Both the position numbers and the translations under genes were made by a program. Shown here piece by piece: positions 47,670 through 57,042 of a DNA stretch of 64,000 bases (position 1 is the first letter of the stretch; each line of letters starts with the position of its first letter). Source of the stretch: JBPBQZ01 sp050955105 (GTDB lineage Bacteria > Pseudomonadota > Gammaproteobacteria > Burkholderiales > Burkholderiaceae); contig JBPBQZ010000085.1 in the NCBI GenBank assembly GCA_050955105.1, positions 62,001 through 126,000 of the forward strand, read 5' to 3'. The notes under the pieces were generated by a model. The model ran no database searches. It saw nothing but the letters and a program-made list of their open reading frames with translations, and was not told the DNA's origin.

Positions 47670-49802
47670 TCAGTTCGAGGATAGTTTCGCCAACAGCGTG
47701 GCCTGCGCGCTGCGCGCCACCTTGCCCGGCTTGCGGCGCCGGTATTGGCCGTCGCTTTGCATCACCCAGGCGAACTGATTGTCGCCGAGAAATACCGATA
47801 AGCCTTCCGCGATGACGCGCCGTTTCAGGCGCTTGTCAGTAAGCGGGAAGGCGACTTCGACGCGCCGGAAGAAGTTGCGGTCCATCCAGTCGGCGCTCGA
47901 CAGGAACACGTGCTCGGCGCCGTCAGCGTAGAAATAGAAAATGCGATGGTGCTCGAGGAAGCGGCCGACGATCGAGCGCACGGTGATGTTGTCGGAAATC
48001 CCGGGAACGCCTGGTTTCAACGAACACACGCCGCGCACGATCAAGTCGATTTTCACACCGGCCTGCGACGCTTCGTACAGTTCGGCGATCAGCGATGGTT
48101 CCAGCAGAGCGTTCATTTTTGCGACGATGCGCGCCTTGCGGCCGGCGCGCGCTGCCTCGGCTTCGGCGCGCACCGCTTCCGTAAGCTTGGCGTGCAAGGT
48201 GAAGGGCGATTGCCACAGGCGGTTCAGCCGATACTCGGCGCCGATGCCGGTGAGCTGCAGGAACACATGATGGGCGTCTTCGCAGGTGCGTTCGTCAGAC
48301 GTGATCAGGCCGAAATCGGTGTAAAGGCGCGCGGTGCGCGGATGATAGTTGCCGGTGCCGAGGTGCACATAGCGTCGTAACTGACTTTGACCGTTCTTCA
48401 TGGTACGGCGCACGATCAGCATCATTTTCGCGTGGCATTTATGCCCGACCACGCCGTACACCACGTGTGCGCCAGCGCGTTCCAGCTGCGCGGCCCAGTT
48501 GATGTTGGTTTCCTCGTCGAAGCGCGCCAGCAGTTCCACTACTACCGTCACTTCCTTGCCGTTGCGCACCGCCTGCATCAACGCGTCCATCAGCGGCGAC
48601 TCGGCACCGGTACGGTAGATGGTCTGCTTGATCGCTACCACGTATGGGTCTTTGGCGGCTTGCAGCAGCAGTTCCAGCACCGGCTCGAAGCTTTCGTAAG
48701 GGTGGTGCAGCAGGATGTCGCCCTGGTCGATCACCTCGAACAGGTTGGCTGCGGTCGCTTGGCCGATGCGCCGCGGCATCGATGGCACATGCGAGGCGAA
48801 TTTGAGATCCGGACGGTCGACCATTTCCGGCAACTGCATCAGGCGCACCAGGTTCACTGGACCATCGACCCGATAGCAATCGTTGTCCCCCAGGCCCGAC
48901 TCGTCGCGCAGCCGCCGCAGCAGCGCCGACGGAGTATCGGCCGATACCTCCAGCCGCACCGCATTGCCCAGGTGACGCGCGGACAATTCGCCTTGCAGCG
49001 CGATCCGCAAATTGGTGATTTCGTCTTCGTCGACGAATAGCTCGCTATTGCGCGTGACGCGGAATTGATTGCAGCCCAGCACCGTCAGCCCATGGAACAA
49101 TTGGCCGACGAAGCGTTGCATAAAGGAGCTCAGCAGCACGAAACCGTGCGCGAATGGCGATAGCTCCGAGGGCATGCGCACCAGCCGCGGCAAGGCGCGC
49201 GGCGCCGGCACGATGCCAAGCAACGCCTGTCGACCGAAGGCATCGCGGCCAGCCAGCTCGACCGCGAAGTTCAGGCTTTTATTGAGAACGCGTGGGAAGG
49301 GATGCGCCGGATCGAGCCCGATCGGCGTCAGCACCGGCAAGATCTCGTCTCGAAAATAGGCGCTGGCCCATGCCAATTGCTCGTCGTTCAGCGCGTCGGC
49401 GTCGAGAAAACCGATGCCTTCCAGTTCGAGCGCCGGCAGGATGTCGTCTTGCAGCATTGAATACTGCCTTTTCACCAAGGTTTTGGCGCGCTCCGACACC
49501 ACCGAGTACAAATGCGGCAGCGACAGGCCGTCGGGCGTGAGCACATCGGGGGTGTCGCGCAGTTGTTCGCGCAATCCCGCCATACGCACTTCAAAAAACT
49601 CGTCCAGATTGCTGCTGGCGATGCAGAGAAATTTGAGACGTTCGAGCAGCGGCACGCGCGGATCTTCAGCCTGCGCCAGCACGCGTTCGTTGAAGGCGAG
49701 AATGCCCAACTCGCGGTTCAGCAGCGGGCATTTGGACGAAACCTCGGGCGCCAGCGAATGCGCGAGGGGTGAAAAAAGCGGCAAGGGCGTGGTGGCTGAC
49801 AC
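47670..49802 (-). CDS. ppk: Polyphosphate kinase 1
   Basis: A 710-residue enzyme that makes polyphosphate from ATP. The N-terminal domain begins LLNRELGILAFNERVLAQA, with SSNLDEFFEVRMAGL near residue 68. The catalytic C-terminal HKD-like domains carry the autophosphorylated His region (GHKCHAKMMLIVRR) and HLGTGNYHPRTARLYTDFG. The start is GTG 49802, which adds about 22 non-conserved residues (MSATTPLPLFSPLAHS) before the family N-terminus, and no strong ribosome site is seen. It diverges from ppx, the degrading enzyme. Confidence 0.95.
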   Translation of the reverse strand: MSATTPLPLFSPLAHSLAPEVSSKCPLLNRELGILAFNERVLAQAEDPRVPLLERLKFLCIASSNLDEFFEVRMAGLREQLRDTPDVLTPDGLSLPHLYSVVSERAKTLVKRQYSMLQDDILPALELEGIGFLDADALNDEQLAWASAYFRDEILPVLTPIGLDPAHPFPRVLNKSLNFAVELAGRDAFGRQALLGIVPAPRALPRLVRMPSELSPFAHGFVLLSSFMQRFVGQLFHGLTVLGCNQFRVTRNSELFVDEDEITNLRIALQGELSARHLGNAVRLEVSADTPSALLRRLRDESGLGDNDCYRVDGPVNLVRLMQLPEMVDRPDLKFASHVPSMPRRIGQATAANLFEVIDQGDILLHHPYESFEPVLELLLQAAKDPYVVAIKQTIYRTGAESPLMDALMQAVRNGKEVTVVVELLARFDEETNINWAAQLERAGAHVVYGVVGHKCHAKMMLIVRRTMKNGQSQLRRYVHLGTGNYHPRTARLYTDFGLITSDERTCEDAHHVFLQLTGIGAEYRLNRLWQSPFTLHAKLTEAVRAEAEAARAGRKARIVAKMNALLEPSLIAELYEASQAGVKIDLIVRGVCSLKPGVPGISDNITVRSIVGRFLEHHRIFYFYADGAEHVFLSSADWMDRNFFRRVEVAFPLTDKRLKRRVIAEGLSVFLGDNQFAWVMQSDGQYRRRKPGKVARSAQATLLAKLSSN

Positions 49803-50035
49803 GGGGGAATTTTGGAGGCTTCAAACTAGGTGAGGGACGCGACGCATGCAAGGCGCGCTAATACCCTAGGGTCGCACATTTTCGTGTCATGTTGATGTCA
49901 CGCCTGTGTCATCCGCTCGACATCGTTTTTATGCATCGTGCGGGCAGCCGACGCGCAGCGTTGCCGCGAGCCCATGCTGACACGCCTCGGCGTCGCCGAC
50001 GTTACAATCCCGCACTCAGACGCCGGAGAGTTCCC

Positions 50036-51619
50036 ATGGCAGGTCGATCATCCGTGCCAGACCCGCCAAGTGCGCGTGCTCTCAAAATCCAGACAGATTC
50101 ACCCATATCTATGGCAGAAACACCGAAGCTGCTGGCCGCTGTCGACCTTGGTTCGAACAGTTTTCGCTTGATCGTCGGGCGTTTGGAAGAAACCGAGGCG
50201 GGTAGCCAAATCTATGCGACCGATGCGCTGCGCGAGTCGGTGCGGCTAGCGGCGGGGCTCAGCGGCGACAAGAATCTCGACGCCGCTTCGATGATGCGCG
50301 GTTGGACCGCACTCGAACGTTTTGGCGAACGCCTGCGCGACTTCACCGGCGAGCAAGTGCGGGCGGTTGCTACCAATACGCTGCGCGTGGCGAAAAACGC
50401 GCCGGAATTCCTGGCCGGCGCGACGGATGCGCTGGGTTTCCCGATCGAAGTAATCGCCGGGCGCGAAGAGGCGCGGCTGATCTACGCGGGCGCGGCGCAC
50501 ACCGTGCCGATGGTGGCCGGCAACCGCCTGGTAGTCGATATTGGCGGCGGTTCCACCGAATTCATCGTCGGTAAAGACTATGAACCGCTGGAAATGGAAA
50601 GCCTGTACATCGGCTGTGTCAGCCATAGCCGGCAGTTCTTTCCGAGCGGCAACGTCGACGATTATTCGATGCGGCAAGCCGAATTAGCGGCGCGCCGTGA
50701 GATCCAGATCATCGCGGCGGCGTATCGCGATCTCGGCTGGCAGCAGGCGATCGGCTCGTCGGGCACGGCGCGCGCGCTGGCCGACCTGCTGGAAAGCAAC
50801 AAACTCAACGATAGCGGCGTGACGCACGGCATCACGCGCGGCGGCTTGCGGCAACTGAAGCGCCTGCTGATCAGCGCGGGCAACGTCAACCGGCTGTCGC
50901 TCGAAGGCCTGAAGCCTGATCGCATTCCGGTACTGGCGGGCGGCCTCGCGATCATGCTGGCGGTATTCGACGAATTGCAGGTGGAGCACGCGGAAGTGAC
51001 CGACGGCGCGTTGCGGCTGGGTGTGCTGTATGACTTGATCGGCCGTACGCGCGAGCGCGATATGCGCACCGTGACGGTGGAAAGCTTTATGCGCCGCTAC
51101 GCGGTGGATCGTATTCAGGCGGAGCGCATTGGCCGCATGGCGACCGAGTTCTATCGACAGATTGCGCCGCCCGACTCGCAGCAACGCGCGAACGACGAGC
51201 TGTTCCTCGGCTGGGCGGCGGCGCTGCATGAAATCGGCTTGTCGATCTCGCACAGTGCCTATCACAAGCATTCCGCTTATGTGACCAGCAATGCGGATAT
51301 GCCCGGGTTTTCACGCACCGATCAGGCGCGGCTGGCGGCGTTGGTATTGGGCCATGCCGGCAAGCTCGGCAAACTGGCGAACAGCGCGCCGGTGGATTGG
51401 CGGCTGGTGTTCTGCCTGCGGCTCGCGGTGCTGGTGTGCCGGCGGCGCAGCGATGCGGACTTGCCCAACATCAAGGTCAGCATCGATCGCGGTTTCGACG
51501 TCAAGCTGCCGAAATCCTGGAGCGATCTGAATCCGCTTACCGACTACAGCCTGCAACAGGAAGCGGCCGAATGGCAACGTATCGGCCGGCCATGGCGGCT
51601 GGTGTATTCGAAGGGGTGA
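50036..51619 (+). CDS. ppx: Exopolyphosphatase (Ppx/GppA family)
   Basis: An actin/hsp70-fold phosphatase that removes phosphate from the ends of polyphosphate. The phosphate-1 motif AAVDLGSNSFRLIVGR, VVDIGGGSTEFIVG and SSGTARALADLL are present, followed by the C-terminal HD-like domain (AAALHEIGLSISHSAYHKHSAYV). ATG 50036 has GGAGAG five bases before it and follows a possible -10 box TACAAT (50003-50008); the conserved part begins only at ATG 50111, which has no ribosome site, so the start is uncertain. It diverges from ppk and with it sets polyphosphate level. Confidence 0.94.
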   Translation: MAGRSSVPDPPSARALKIQTDSPISMAETPKLLAAVDLGSNSFRLIVGRLEETEAGSQIYATDALRESVRLAAGLSGDKNLDAASMMRGWTALERFGERLRDFTGEQVRAVATNTLRVAKNAPEFLAGATDALGFPIEVIAGREEARLIYAGAAHTVPMVAGNRLVVDIGGGSTEFIVGKDYEPLEMESLYIGCVSHSRQFFPSGNVDDYSMRQAELAARREIQIIAAAYRDLGWQQAIGSSGTARALADLLESNKLNDSGVTHGITRGGLRQLKRLLISAGNVNRLSLEGLKPDRIPVLAGGLAIMLAVFDELQVEHAEVTDGALRLGVLYDLIGRTRERDMRTVTVESFMRRYAVDRIQAERIGRMATEFYRQIAPPDSQQRANDELFLGWAAALHEIGLSISHSAYHKHSAYVTSNADMPGFSRTDQARLAALVLGHAGKLGKLANSAPVDWRLVFCLRLAVLVCRRRSDADLPNIKVSIDRGFDVKLPKSWSDLNPLTDYSLQQEAAEWQRIGRPWRLVYSKG

Positions 51620-51715
51620 GCGCGGCCACTGCAGATGCACGGCGCCGGGTCGGCTGCACGTCTGGGTCGGCGTGGCGCAGGGCTGGCCATGAACCTTCGA
51701 TGACGGTCATATCAG

Positions 51716-51744
51716 TTGACGCGGGACACCCCCTTCCATACAAT
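51716..51744 (+). promoter_or_regulatory. Sigma-70 promoter of tRNA-Pro
   Basis: TTGACG (51716-51721) and TACAAT (51739-51744) are exactly 17 bp apart, and the -10 box ends 11 bp before the tRNA 5' end. Confidence 0.8.
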
Positions 51745-51755
51745 GGCCGGCTTGT

Positions 51756-51832
<77 letters not shown>

Positions 51833-51841
51833 CCAGTATTC

Positions 51842-51879
51842 AGGGGTTACTCGTTAAGTCGGGTAACCCCTTTTCTTTT
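51842..51879 (+). terminator. Rho-independent terminator of tRNA-Pro
   Basis: AGGGGTTAC (51842-51850) and GTAACCCCT (51863-51871) form a perfect 9-bp stem with a 12-base loop; the second arm continues into TTTCTTTT. It lies 9 bp after the tRNA. Confidence 0.85.
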
Positions 51880-52043
51880 ATGTGCCGCTCAATTGGCACC
51901 GACTCGACGGAGCGCCGGGGTCATCGATCCCGATTTATCCAGTTCCGCTTGCGCCTTTAGCTGCGTACCGCCGCGCGTGATAGCCTTACTTCCTGTTTCT
52001 TGCTCTATCCCCGCCTGTAGAAGTCTAAAAATTGGAGCGGTTT

Positions 52044-52586
52044 ATGGACAGCAAATCCCAGGGCGCAGATGCCGATCGCGGCGAGCAGTTAATGCCGTAT
52101 CAGTACCCGAATCCCGTCAATGCTTTACCCGAAATCGTCATCGGCAGTGCCATCCCTACCGACGAGCGCTTATGGGTCCCGCAAGCCAAAGACGTTTCGT
52201 TTCGGCCCTTGTGCTTGAACGCGAGTCAGGGCTACTGGATGAATCTCCTTCGTGTTCGCAAGTCGGGGGTGCTCAACCGGCATCGCCATCCGCAAGCGGT
52301 TCATGGCTTTGTGCTAAAGGGGCGCTGGCGTTATCTTGAGCACGCTTGGGAAGCGACCGCGGGCAGCTATGTATTCGAGCCACCGGGCGAGACGCACACG
52401 CTGTTTGTGCCACCCGACGTCGAAGAGATGATCACGTATTTCCAGGTGAACGGCGTGATGTACTACGTCGATCCATGGGGTAAGACCATCGGCTACGAAG
52501 ATGTTTTTACCAAGATCGAGATGTGCCGCAAGCATTTCGAAGAGGTTGGTCTTGGCGCTGATTACGTTGATCAGTTTATTCGGTGA
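52044..52586 (+). CDS. Cupin protein of the 2,4'-dihydroxyacetophenone dioxygenase family
   Basis: A 180-residue single-cupin protein. Metal-binding positions are visible in RHRHPQAVHGFVLKG (near 76) and the second cupin motif FEPPGETHTLFVP (near 112). The C-terminal VDPWGKTIGYEDVFTKIEMCRKHFEEVGLGADYVDQFI is strongly conserved in this group. The named family member cleaves 2,4'-dihydroxyacetophenone to 4-hydroxybenzoate and formate, but many homologs have no tested substrate. ATG 52044 has GGAG six bases before it. It is a single gene after the tRNA-Pro terminator. Confidence 0.8.
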   Translation: MDSKSQGADADRGEQLMPYQYPNPVNALPEIVIGSAIPTDERLWVPQAKDVSFRPLCLNASQGYWMNLLRVRKSGVLNRHRHPQAVHGFVLKGRWRYLEHAWEATAGSYVFEPPGETHTLFVPPDVEEMITYFQVNGVMYYVDPWGKTIGYEDVFTKIEMCRKHFEEVGLGADYVDQFIR

Positions 52587-52776
52587 TCGATCCGACTTCG
52601 ATTATGGCAAGGAATATCCGATAAAAGCACGTCGTCCGCATCGATCCTTAATCTGCGTGGTTCCAAGATCATTTCTCGAAAATGGTAAACCACGCATCCA
52701 CTCCGATCCGTCTCCCGTATAAGTAGCAACACCAGGCCAACTGGCACGGGGTTCTAACTAAGACAAGGAGACGGAA

Positions 52777-53331
52777 ATGCGCAAATTGGCGATGGGTTTG
52801 GGGATGGCGTTGGTGTTGGCAAGCTCGGCGACGTTTGCCGCGAACAACACCGTCATGGTGGGCGGTCAGGCCATGTATCCGACGAAAGATATCGTCGACA
52901 ATGCAGTGCACTCGGCGGATCACACCACGCTGGTCGCGGCGGTCAAGGCTGCCGGCTTGGTCGATACCTTGAAGGGCGCTGGCCCGTTCACGGTATTCGC
53001 GCCGACCAACGAAGCCTTCGCGGCGCTGCCGGCCGGTACGGTCGATACGCTGGTCAAGCCTGAGAACAAGGCGACCTTGACGAAGATCCTGACCTATCAC
53101 GTGGTTCCGGGTCGGCATGATTTCAAATCGCTGGCTATGGTGATTCATGCCGGTGGCGGCACGGCGCAATTGGCAACCGTCAGCGGCGGCATGCTGACGT
53201 TCACGATGAATGGCCCGCACAATATCGTGGTTGCCGACGAGCAAGGCAATACTTCAGCGATCTCGACCTATGACGTCTATCAAAGCAATGGCGTGATCAT
53301 GGTCGTCGATAAAGTGTTGATGCCCAAGTAA
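52777..53331 (+). CDS. Exported fasciclin-domain protein
   Basis: A 184-residue protein with a signal peptide (MRKLAMGLGMALVLASSATFA) and one fasciclin (FAS1) domain. The FAS1 marks are DHTTLVAAVKAAGLVDTLKG near residue 48, GPFTVFAPTNEAFAALP near 68, LTYHVVPGR near 104 and the closing GVIMVVDKVLMP. FAS1 proteins are secreted or surface adhesins; in bacteria the role is often unknown. The ribosome site AAGGAGACGG is strong. It is transcribed alone and converges on a hydrolase gene. Confidence 0.92.
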   Translation: MRKLAMGLGMALVLASSATFAANNTVMVGGQAMYPTKDIVDNAVHSADHTTLVAAVKAAGLVDTLKGAGPFTVFAPTNEAFAALPAGTVDTLVKPENKATLTKILTYHVVPGRHDFKSLAMVIHAGGGTAQLATVSGGMLTFTMNGPHNIVVADEQGNTSAISTYDVYQSNGVIMVVDKVLMPK

Positions 53332-53440
53332 TCGAGAGGTAAGTCAAGCATCCTTGAAGGGGCCGGCGAATATCGTAGTCCTAAATTAAGATGACGGACT
53401 TTTCGGCGCTTGCTGCGTTGATGGGATGGAGCGCGTACCG

Positions 53441-53471
53441 AGGAAGCCGTGGACTGTGTCCACGGCTTCCT
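53441..53471. terminator. Perfect 14-bp hairpin between convergent genes
   Basis: AGGAAGCCGTGGAC (53441-53454) and GTCCACGGCTTCCT (53458-53471) are exact inverted copies with a 3-base loop. It lies between the fasciclin gene and the convergent hydrolase gene, so a two-way terminator is likely, although no T-run follows. Confidence 0.6.
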
Positions 53472-53512
53472 TGCGTCATCGCGCGGCGTGAGGTCTGCTG
53501 CGTATCTGCCGT

Positions 53513-54157
53513 TTAGCGGCGTGCGTCCAATTCGGCCAATCGTATTGGCGCTGCGCCGTCGCTGCGCGGCGGGCGCTGATGCAAGCGGCGCCGGGGACGA
53601 ACGATATCGGCATCGCGGATCAGCGTGTCGACCATGCGCTTGCCTTCCGGCCAGGCGCCGAATCCTGAACTGACGTTGATGTGTCCCGCTGCGCCGAGGT
53701 TGACGAAGCGGCTGCCCCACGTAGCGGCCAAGGTACGCGCCGCTTCGAGCGTCATCCATGGATCGTTTTCGCTGCCGACGACGATCGAGGGCACCGGTAG
53801 TGGCGCGCTCAGTATCTGCGTATCGATGCCGAAGCGGGCGGGGCTTGCGGGGGCCACCAACAAGGCACCGATTACATTATGAGAAATCTTGCGCAGCGCA
53901 CTGGCGCCGGCCAGGCAGCCGAAACTATGTGCAACCAGGATGACCGGGCCTGGAATGGCCGCAATCGAGCGCGCGGTGATCTCCGACCATTGCGTGAGCT
54001 CCGGCTCATCCCAATTGCGCTGCACCACGCGCGCCGTATCAGGAAATTGTTGTTCGAGCCAACTTTGCCAATGCGATGGCTCACTGCCGCCGCGTCCGGG
54101 CACCGTGAGTACGCAGGGCGAAGCCATCCCGTTTGTCGCCATGGTCGCAAAGGCCAT
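53513..54157 (-). CDS. RBBP9/YdeN-type alpha/beta hydrolase
   Basis: A 214-residue serine hydrolase. The N-terminal mark VPGRGGSEPSHWQSWLEQQF is typical of the RBBP9/YdeN family. The triad is Ser in VAHSFGC near residue 85, Asp in GSENDPW near 138 and His in AGHINVSSGFG near 162. ATG 54157 was chosen because GGGAGGAC precedes it; the open frame begins at 54289 inside the CysB-like gene. The Arg-rich C-terminal 25 residues are not conserved. It follows the CysB-like gene on the same strand, 106 bp away. The substrate is unknown. Confidence 0.88.
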   Translation of the reverse strand: MAFATMATNGMASPCVLTVPGRGGSEPSHWQSWLEQQFPDTARVVQRNWDEPELTQWSEITARSIAAIPGPVILVAHSFGCLAGASALRKISHNVIGALLVAPASPARFGIDTQILSAPLPVPSIVVGSENDPWMTLEAARTLAATWGSRFVNLGAAGHINVSSGFGAWPEGKRMVDTLIRDADIVRPRRRLHQRPPRSDGAAPIRLAELDARR

Positions 54158-54263
54158 TAGTCCTCCCGCGGCTGGGTTGCCGTCAACTTGTTGCGTGCTG
54201 TCGCCCGCGGCTTGCCGTGCCGCACGATACGCTTGCGGCACATCTGGCTCAGGCCGCGTCAGC

Positions 54264-55190
54264 TCACGCAGGTTGTGCCAAGCCTTCATAGATATCCGCT
54301 TCCTTGAGGTGCGGAGCCAGCATTTCGATCAAGCGATAGGCATAGGCGCGCAGATAGACGCCCTTGCGCAAGCCGATGCGTGTGGTGTTCGACGCGAAGA
54401 AACCATCGGTCTTGAGGATCACCAGATCGCTATCTTTGCGCGGGTCGATCGCCATAGCCGCGAGGATGCCGACGCCGAGCCCGACTTGCACATAGGTCTT
54501 GATGACGTCGGCGTCGATCGCGGTCAAGACGATGTCGGGCGACAGGCCGGCTTTTTCAAAAGCCGCGTCGATATGCGGACGGCCGGAGAACTCGTGGTCG
54601 TAGGTGATGATCGGATACGCGGCAATATCTTCGAGCGTGAGGTCGGCTTTCTGCGCGAGCGGATGACTGTGCGGTACCGCCACCACGTGCTGCCATGTGT
54701 AGTAGGGGAACGTCGCAATATCGGGATAACGGTCGATTGCTTCGGTGGTAATGCCGATGTCGGCCTCGCCGCTCAGCACCATTTGCGCAATCTGCGTCGG
54801 GCTGCCCTGACGCAGCGCCAGCGCTACCTTCGGGAAGGTCTCGCGGAATTTCTCGATCACCGGCGGCAGCGCATAGCGCGCCTGCGTGTGCGTGGTGGCC
54901 AGCACCAGTCGACCTTGTTCTTGCGACGAGTAGTGGCTGGCTGCGCGCCGCAAGTTTTCAGTGTCCAGCAGAATGCGCTCGATCAGTTGCAGCACGTTCT
55001 TGCCCGGCTCGGTGAAGCCCGTCAGGCGTTTGCCACGGCGTACGAAGATATCGACGCCGAGTTCGTCCTCCAGATCTTTGATCTGTTTGCTCACCCCGGA
55101 TTGCGAGGTGTACAAGACGTTGGCGACTTCCGTTAAATTGAGATTACGGCGCGCCGCTTCGCGAACGAAGCGCAGTTGCTGGAAGTTCAT
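54264..55190 (-). CDS. cysB: CysB-family LysR transcriptional regulator
   Basis: A 308-residue LysR regulator of the CysB/Cbl branch. The helix-turn-helix is NLNLTEVANVLYTSQSGVSKQIKDLEDEL, followed by the hallmark FVRRGKRLTGFTEPGK. The ligand site includes TTHTQARYALP and the C-terminal motif TTRIGLRKGVYLRAYAYRLIE. CysB-type regulators control sulfate and sulfonate assimilation using O-acetylserine or sulfate as signals. It diverges from a YeiH-type exporter across an AT-rich palindromic region, so that gene is a likely target. Whether it is the main CysB or a paralog (Cbl/SsuR) cannot be told here. Confidence 0.85.
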   Translation of the reverse strand: MNFQQLRFVREAARRNLNLTEVANVLYTSQSGVSKQIKDLEDELGVDIFVRRGKRLTGFTEPGKNVLQLIERILLDTENLRRAASHYSSQEQGRLVLATTHTQARYALPPVIEKFRETFPKVALALRQGSPTQIAQMVLSGEADIGITTEAIDRYPDIATFPYYTWQHVVAVPHSHPLAQKADLTLEDIAAYPIITYDHEFSGRPHIDAAFEKAGLSPDIVLTAIDADVIKTYVQVGLGVGILAAMAIDPRKDSDLVILKTDGFFASNTTRIGLRKGVYLRAYAYRLIEMLAPHLKEADIYEGLAQPA

Positions 55191-55244
55191 GGCAAGCCCG
55201 TTAGCATTTTTGATCTATGGACGCGAGTCTTTCATAAGACTTTG

Positions 55245-55290
55245 ATAACTTAAAATGTTTAAATATAATTAAACAAGACATTTAAGTTAT
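55245..55290. promoter_or_regulatory. Nested palindrome in the cysB-yeiH divergent region
   Basis: ATAACTTAAAATG (55245-55257) and CATTTAAGTTAT (55279-55290) are inverted copies with one extra A; inside them TGTTTAA (55256-55262) and TTAAACA (55269-55275) are also inverted. The whole block is AT-rich and lies 55 bp before the cysB-like start. It probably holds divergent promoters and the regulator binding site. The rest of 55191-55629 shows nothing else I can support. Confidence 0.6.
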
Positions 55291-55629
55291 ATAAGCGCCA
55301 TAAGCGAGGTGCGGTCGGTTGGCTCAGCAGGCAACTCGCAGCCCGTGTTCGCGTGTTTCTCAAAATCGGCGAACTCGAGCGATCCAGGCATATCGATATT
55401 TCGATTTATTGTTTGCGCCATGCCTCCGACGACCGTGTAATGCATAGGCGCAGCCCTGCCGTCGTCTGCCGCAGCCGTTTAGCTCTCCTTTCCGACAGCG
55501 ACCGGGCGACGGTACGGGGCCGCCATCACGCTACGCTATTTCAGACCCATGAACCGCAGTGCGAAGGCTCGGCGCGATCGTTTCCACGAGTTCGCGAGCA
55601 CCGGTATTCAATTAAAAAAGGCAATAAAA

Positions 55630-57042
55630 ATGGCAACCACCGGCAGTCCTGCTGTCCCAGAAACCGTGTCGCCGCCGCCCGTCAATGGCTGGCGTGCCTT
55701 GTTCGCCACCGAAGATTGGTGGGCCGTTTGGCTGTCACTAGGCCTGGTAGTCATCGCCTATTTGTTGTTCGTCTCCGGCTCCAGCATTCAATGGCTGGCC
55801 GTGGCGCCGGCGAAATGGACCACGCTCGCACAGGCCGGCCAAGATTTCGCACATAAATTGCCGGCCTACATCGCGCTCTATGTTTTGTGGGCAGTACTGT
55901 TGGGCGTGGCGCTGCGCGTGCTGGGGCAACGTTTCTCACAATTCTTGCCTGCCTTCACCATCTTGTTTATCGCGGGCATCATCATTTTCGAGATCGGTGC
56001 GTGGGCGAGCGCTTCCAGGTTGAATCTCGAGCCGCCGCTGGTGGCGCTCGTGGCCGGCTTGATCATCGCGAATTTCACACGACTGCCGGCGTGGTTCGAA
56101 TCAGGGCTGCGGGTCGAGTTCTACATCAAGGTCGGCATCGTGCTGCTGGGCGCCACCTTGCCGTTCACTTTGCTGATCTGGGCGGGCCCGGTTGCCGTGG
56201 CGCAGGCGGCAATCGTTTCGCTGGTGACTTTTTTCGTGATCTTCCTGATCTCGCGCAAGCTCGGGCTCGATCCGCGCTTCGCGGCGGTGCTGGGCGTGGG
56301 CGGCGCGGTGTGCGGCGTCTCGGCGGCCATCGCAGTGTCCGGCGCGGTGCGCGCCAAGCGTGAAGATGCGTCGGTTGCGATCTCGCTGGTGATCGGCTGG
56401 GCCATCGTCATGCTGTTCGTGTTGCCGTTTGCCTCGCGCGCGCTGGGCCTGCCTACCGGCGTCGCGGGTGCGTGGATCGGTACTTCGGAGTTTGCCGACG
56501 CGGCCGGTATCGCCGCCGCGCAGTCTTATGGTGATCTGGCGCGCCATGCCAACGGTGCGATCGCCGGTGCGCCCGATGCAGCGGTGCAAGCCTTCACGCT
56601 GATGAAGGTGGTCGGCCGCGATATCTGGATCGGCATCTGGGCATTCGTGTTGGCTTTGGTCGCGACCACGCGCTGGGAACGTCGCGACGGCGTGCAGAGC
56701 CATGCCGACGCTGGCGAAATCTGGCGGCGTTTTCCGAAGTTCGTGGTCGGTTTCGTGATCGCCTCGGCGTTTGTCACGTGGGTAACCAGCCATTACACGC
56801 TGGCGGATTACCGCACGGTGGTAACCCCGGCGCTGATTGCGCCGATCACGGCATTGCGTACCTGGGCCTTCATCTTCTGCTTTCTCAGCATCGGCTTGAG
56901 CACCAAGCTGAGCCGCTTGACCAAGGCTGGCAGCAAGCCGCTGGCCGCCTTCACCGTCGGTGTAATTGTCAATGTCGTGATCGGCTATGTGTTGTCGGTG
57001 TACGCGTTCGGCAACTTCTGGACCGCTTTGGGACAACCTTGA
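55630..57042 (+). CDS. YeiH/UPF0324-family putative sulfate exporter
   Basis: A 470-residue inner-membrane protein with about 11-12 membrane segments. Family marks are VALVAGLIIANFTRLP near residue 142, KVGIVLLGATLPF near 168, the repeat GVGGAVCGVSAAIAVSGAV near 233 and WIGTSEFADAAGIAAA near 278. Proteins of this family are called putative sulfate exporters; transport has not been widely tested. ATG 55630 (MATTGSPAVPE) was chosen over an upstream ATG at 55549. It diverges from a CysB-type regulator, which supports a link to sulfur metabolism, and its stop overlaps the start of a Cys-rich microprotein gene. Confidence 0.88.
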   Translation: MATTGSPAVPETVSPPPVNGWRALFATEDWWAVWLSLGLVVIAYLLFVSGSSIQWLAVAPAKWTTLAQAGQDFAHKLPAYIALYVLWAVLLGVALRVLGQRFSQFLPAFTILFIAGIIIFEIGAWASASRLNLEPPLVALVAGLIIANFTRLPAWFESGLRVEFYIKVGIVLLGATLPFTLLIWAGPVAVAQAAIVSLVTFFVIFLISRKLGLDPRFAAVLGVGGAVCGVSAAIAVSGAVRAKREDASVAISLVIGWAIVMLFVLPFASRALGLPTGVAGAWIGTSEFADAAGIAAAQSYGDLARHANGAIAGAPDAAVQAFTLMKVVGRDIWIGIWAFVLALVATTRWERRDGVQSHADAGEIWRRFPKFVVGFVIASAFVTWVTSHYTLADYRTVVTPALIAPITALRTWAFIFCFLSIGLSTKLSRLTKAGSKPLAAFTVGVIVNVVIGYVLSVYAFGNFWTALGQP

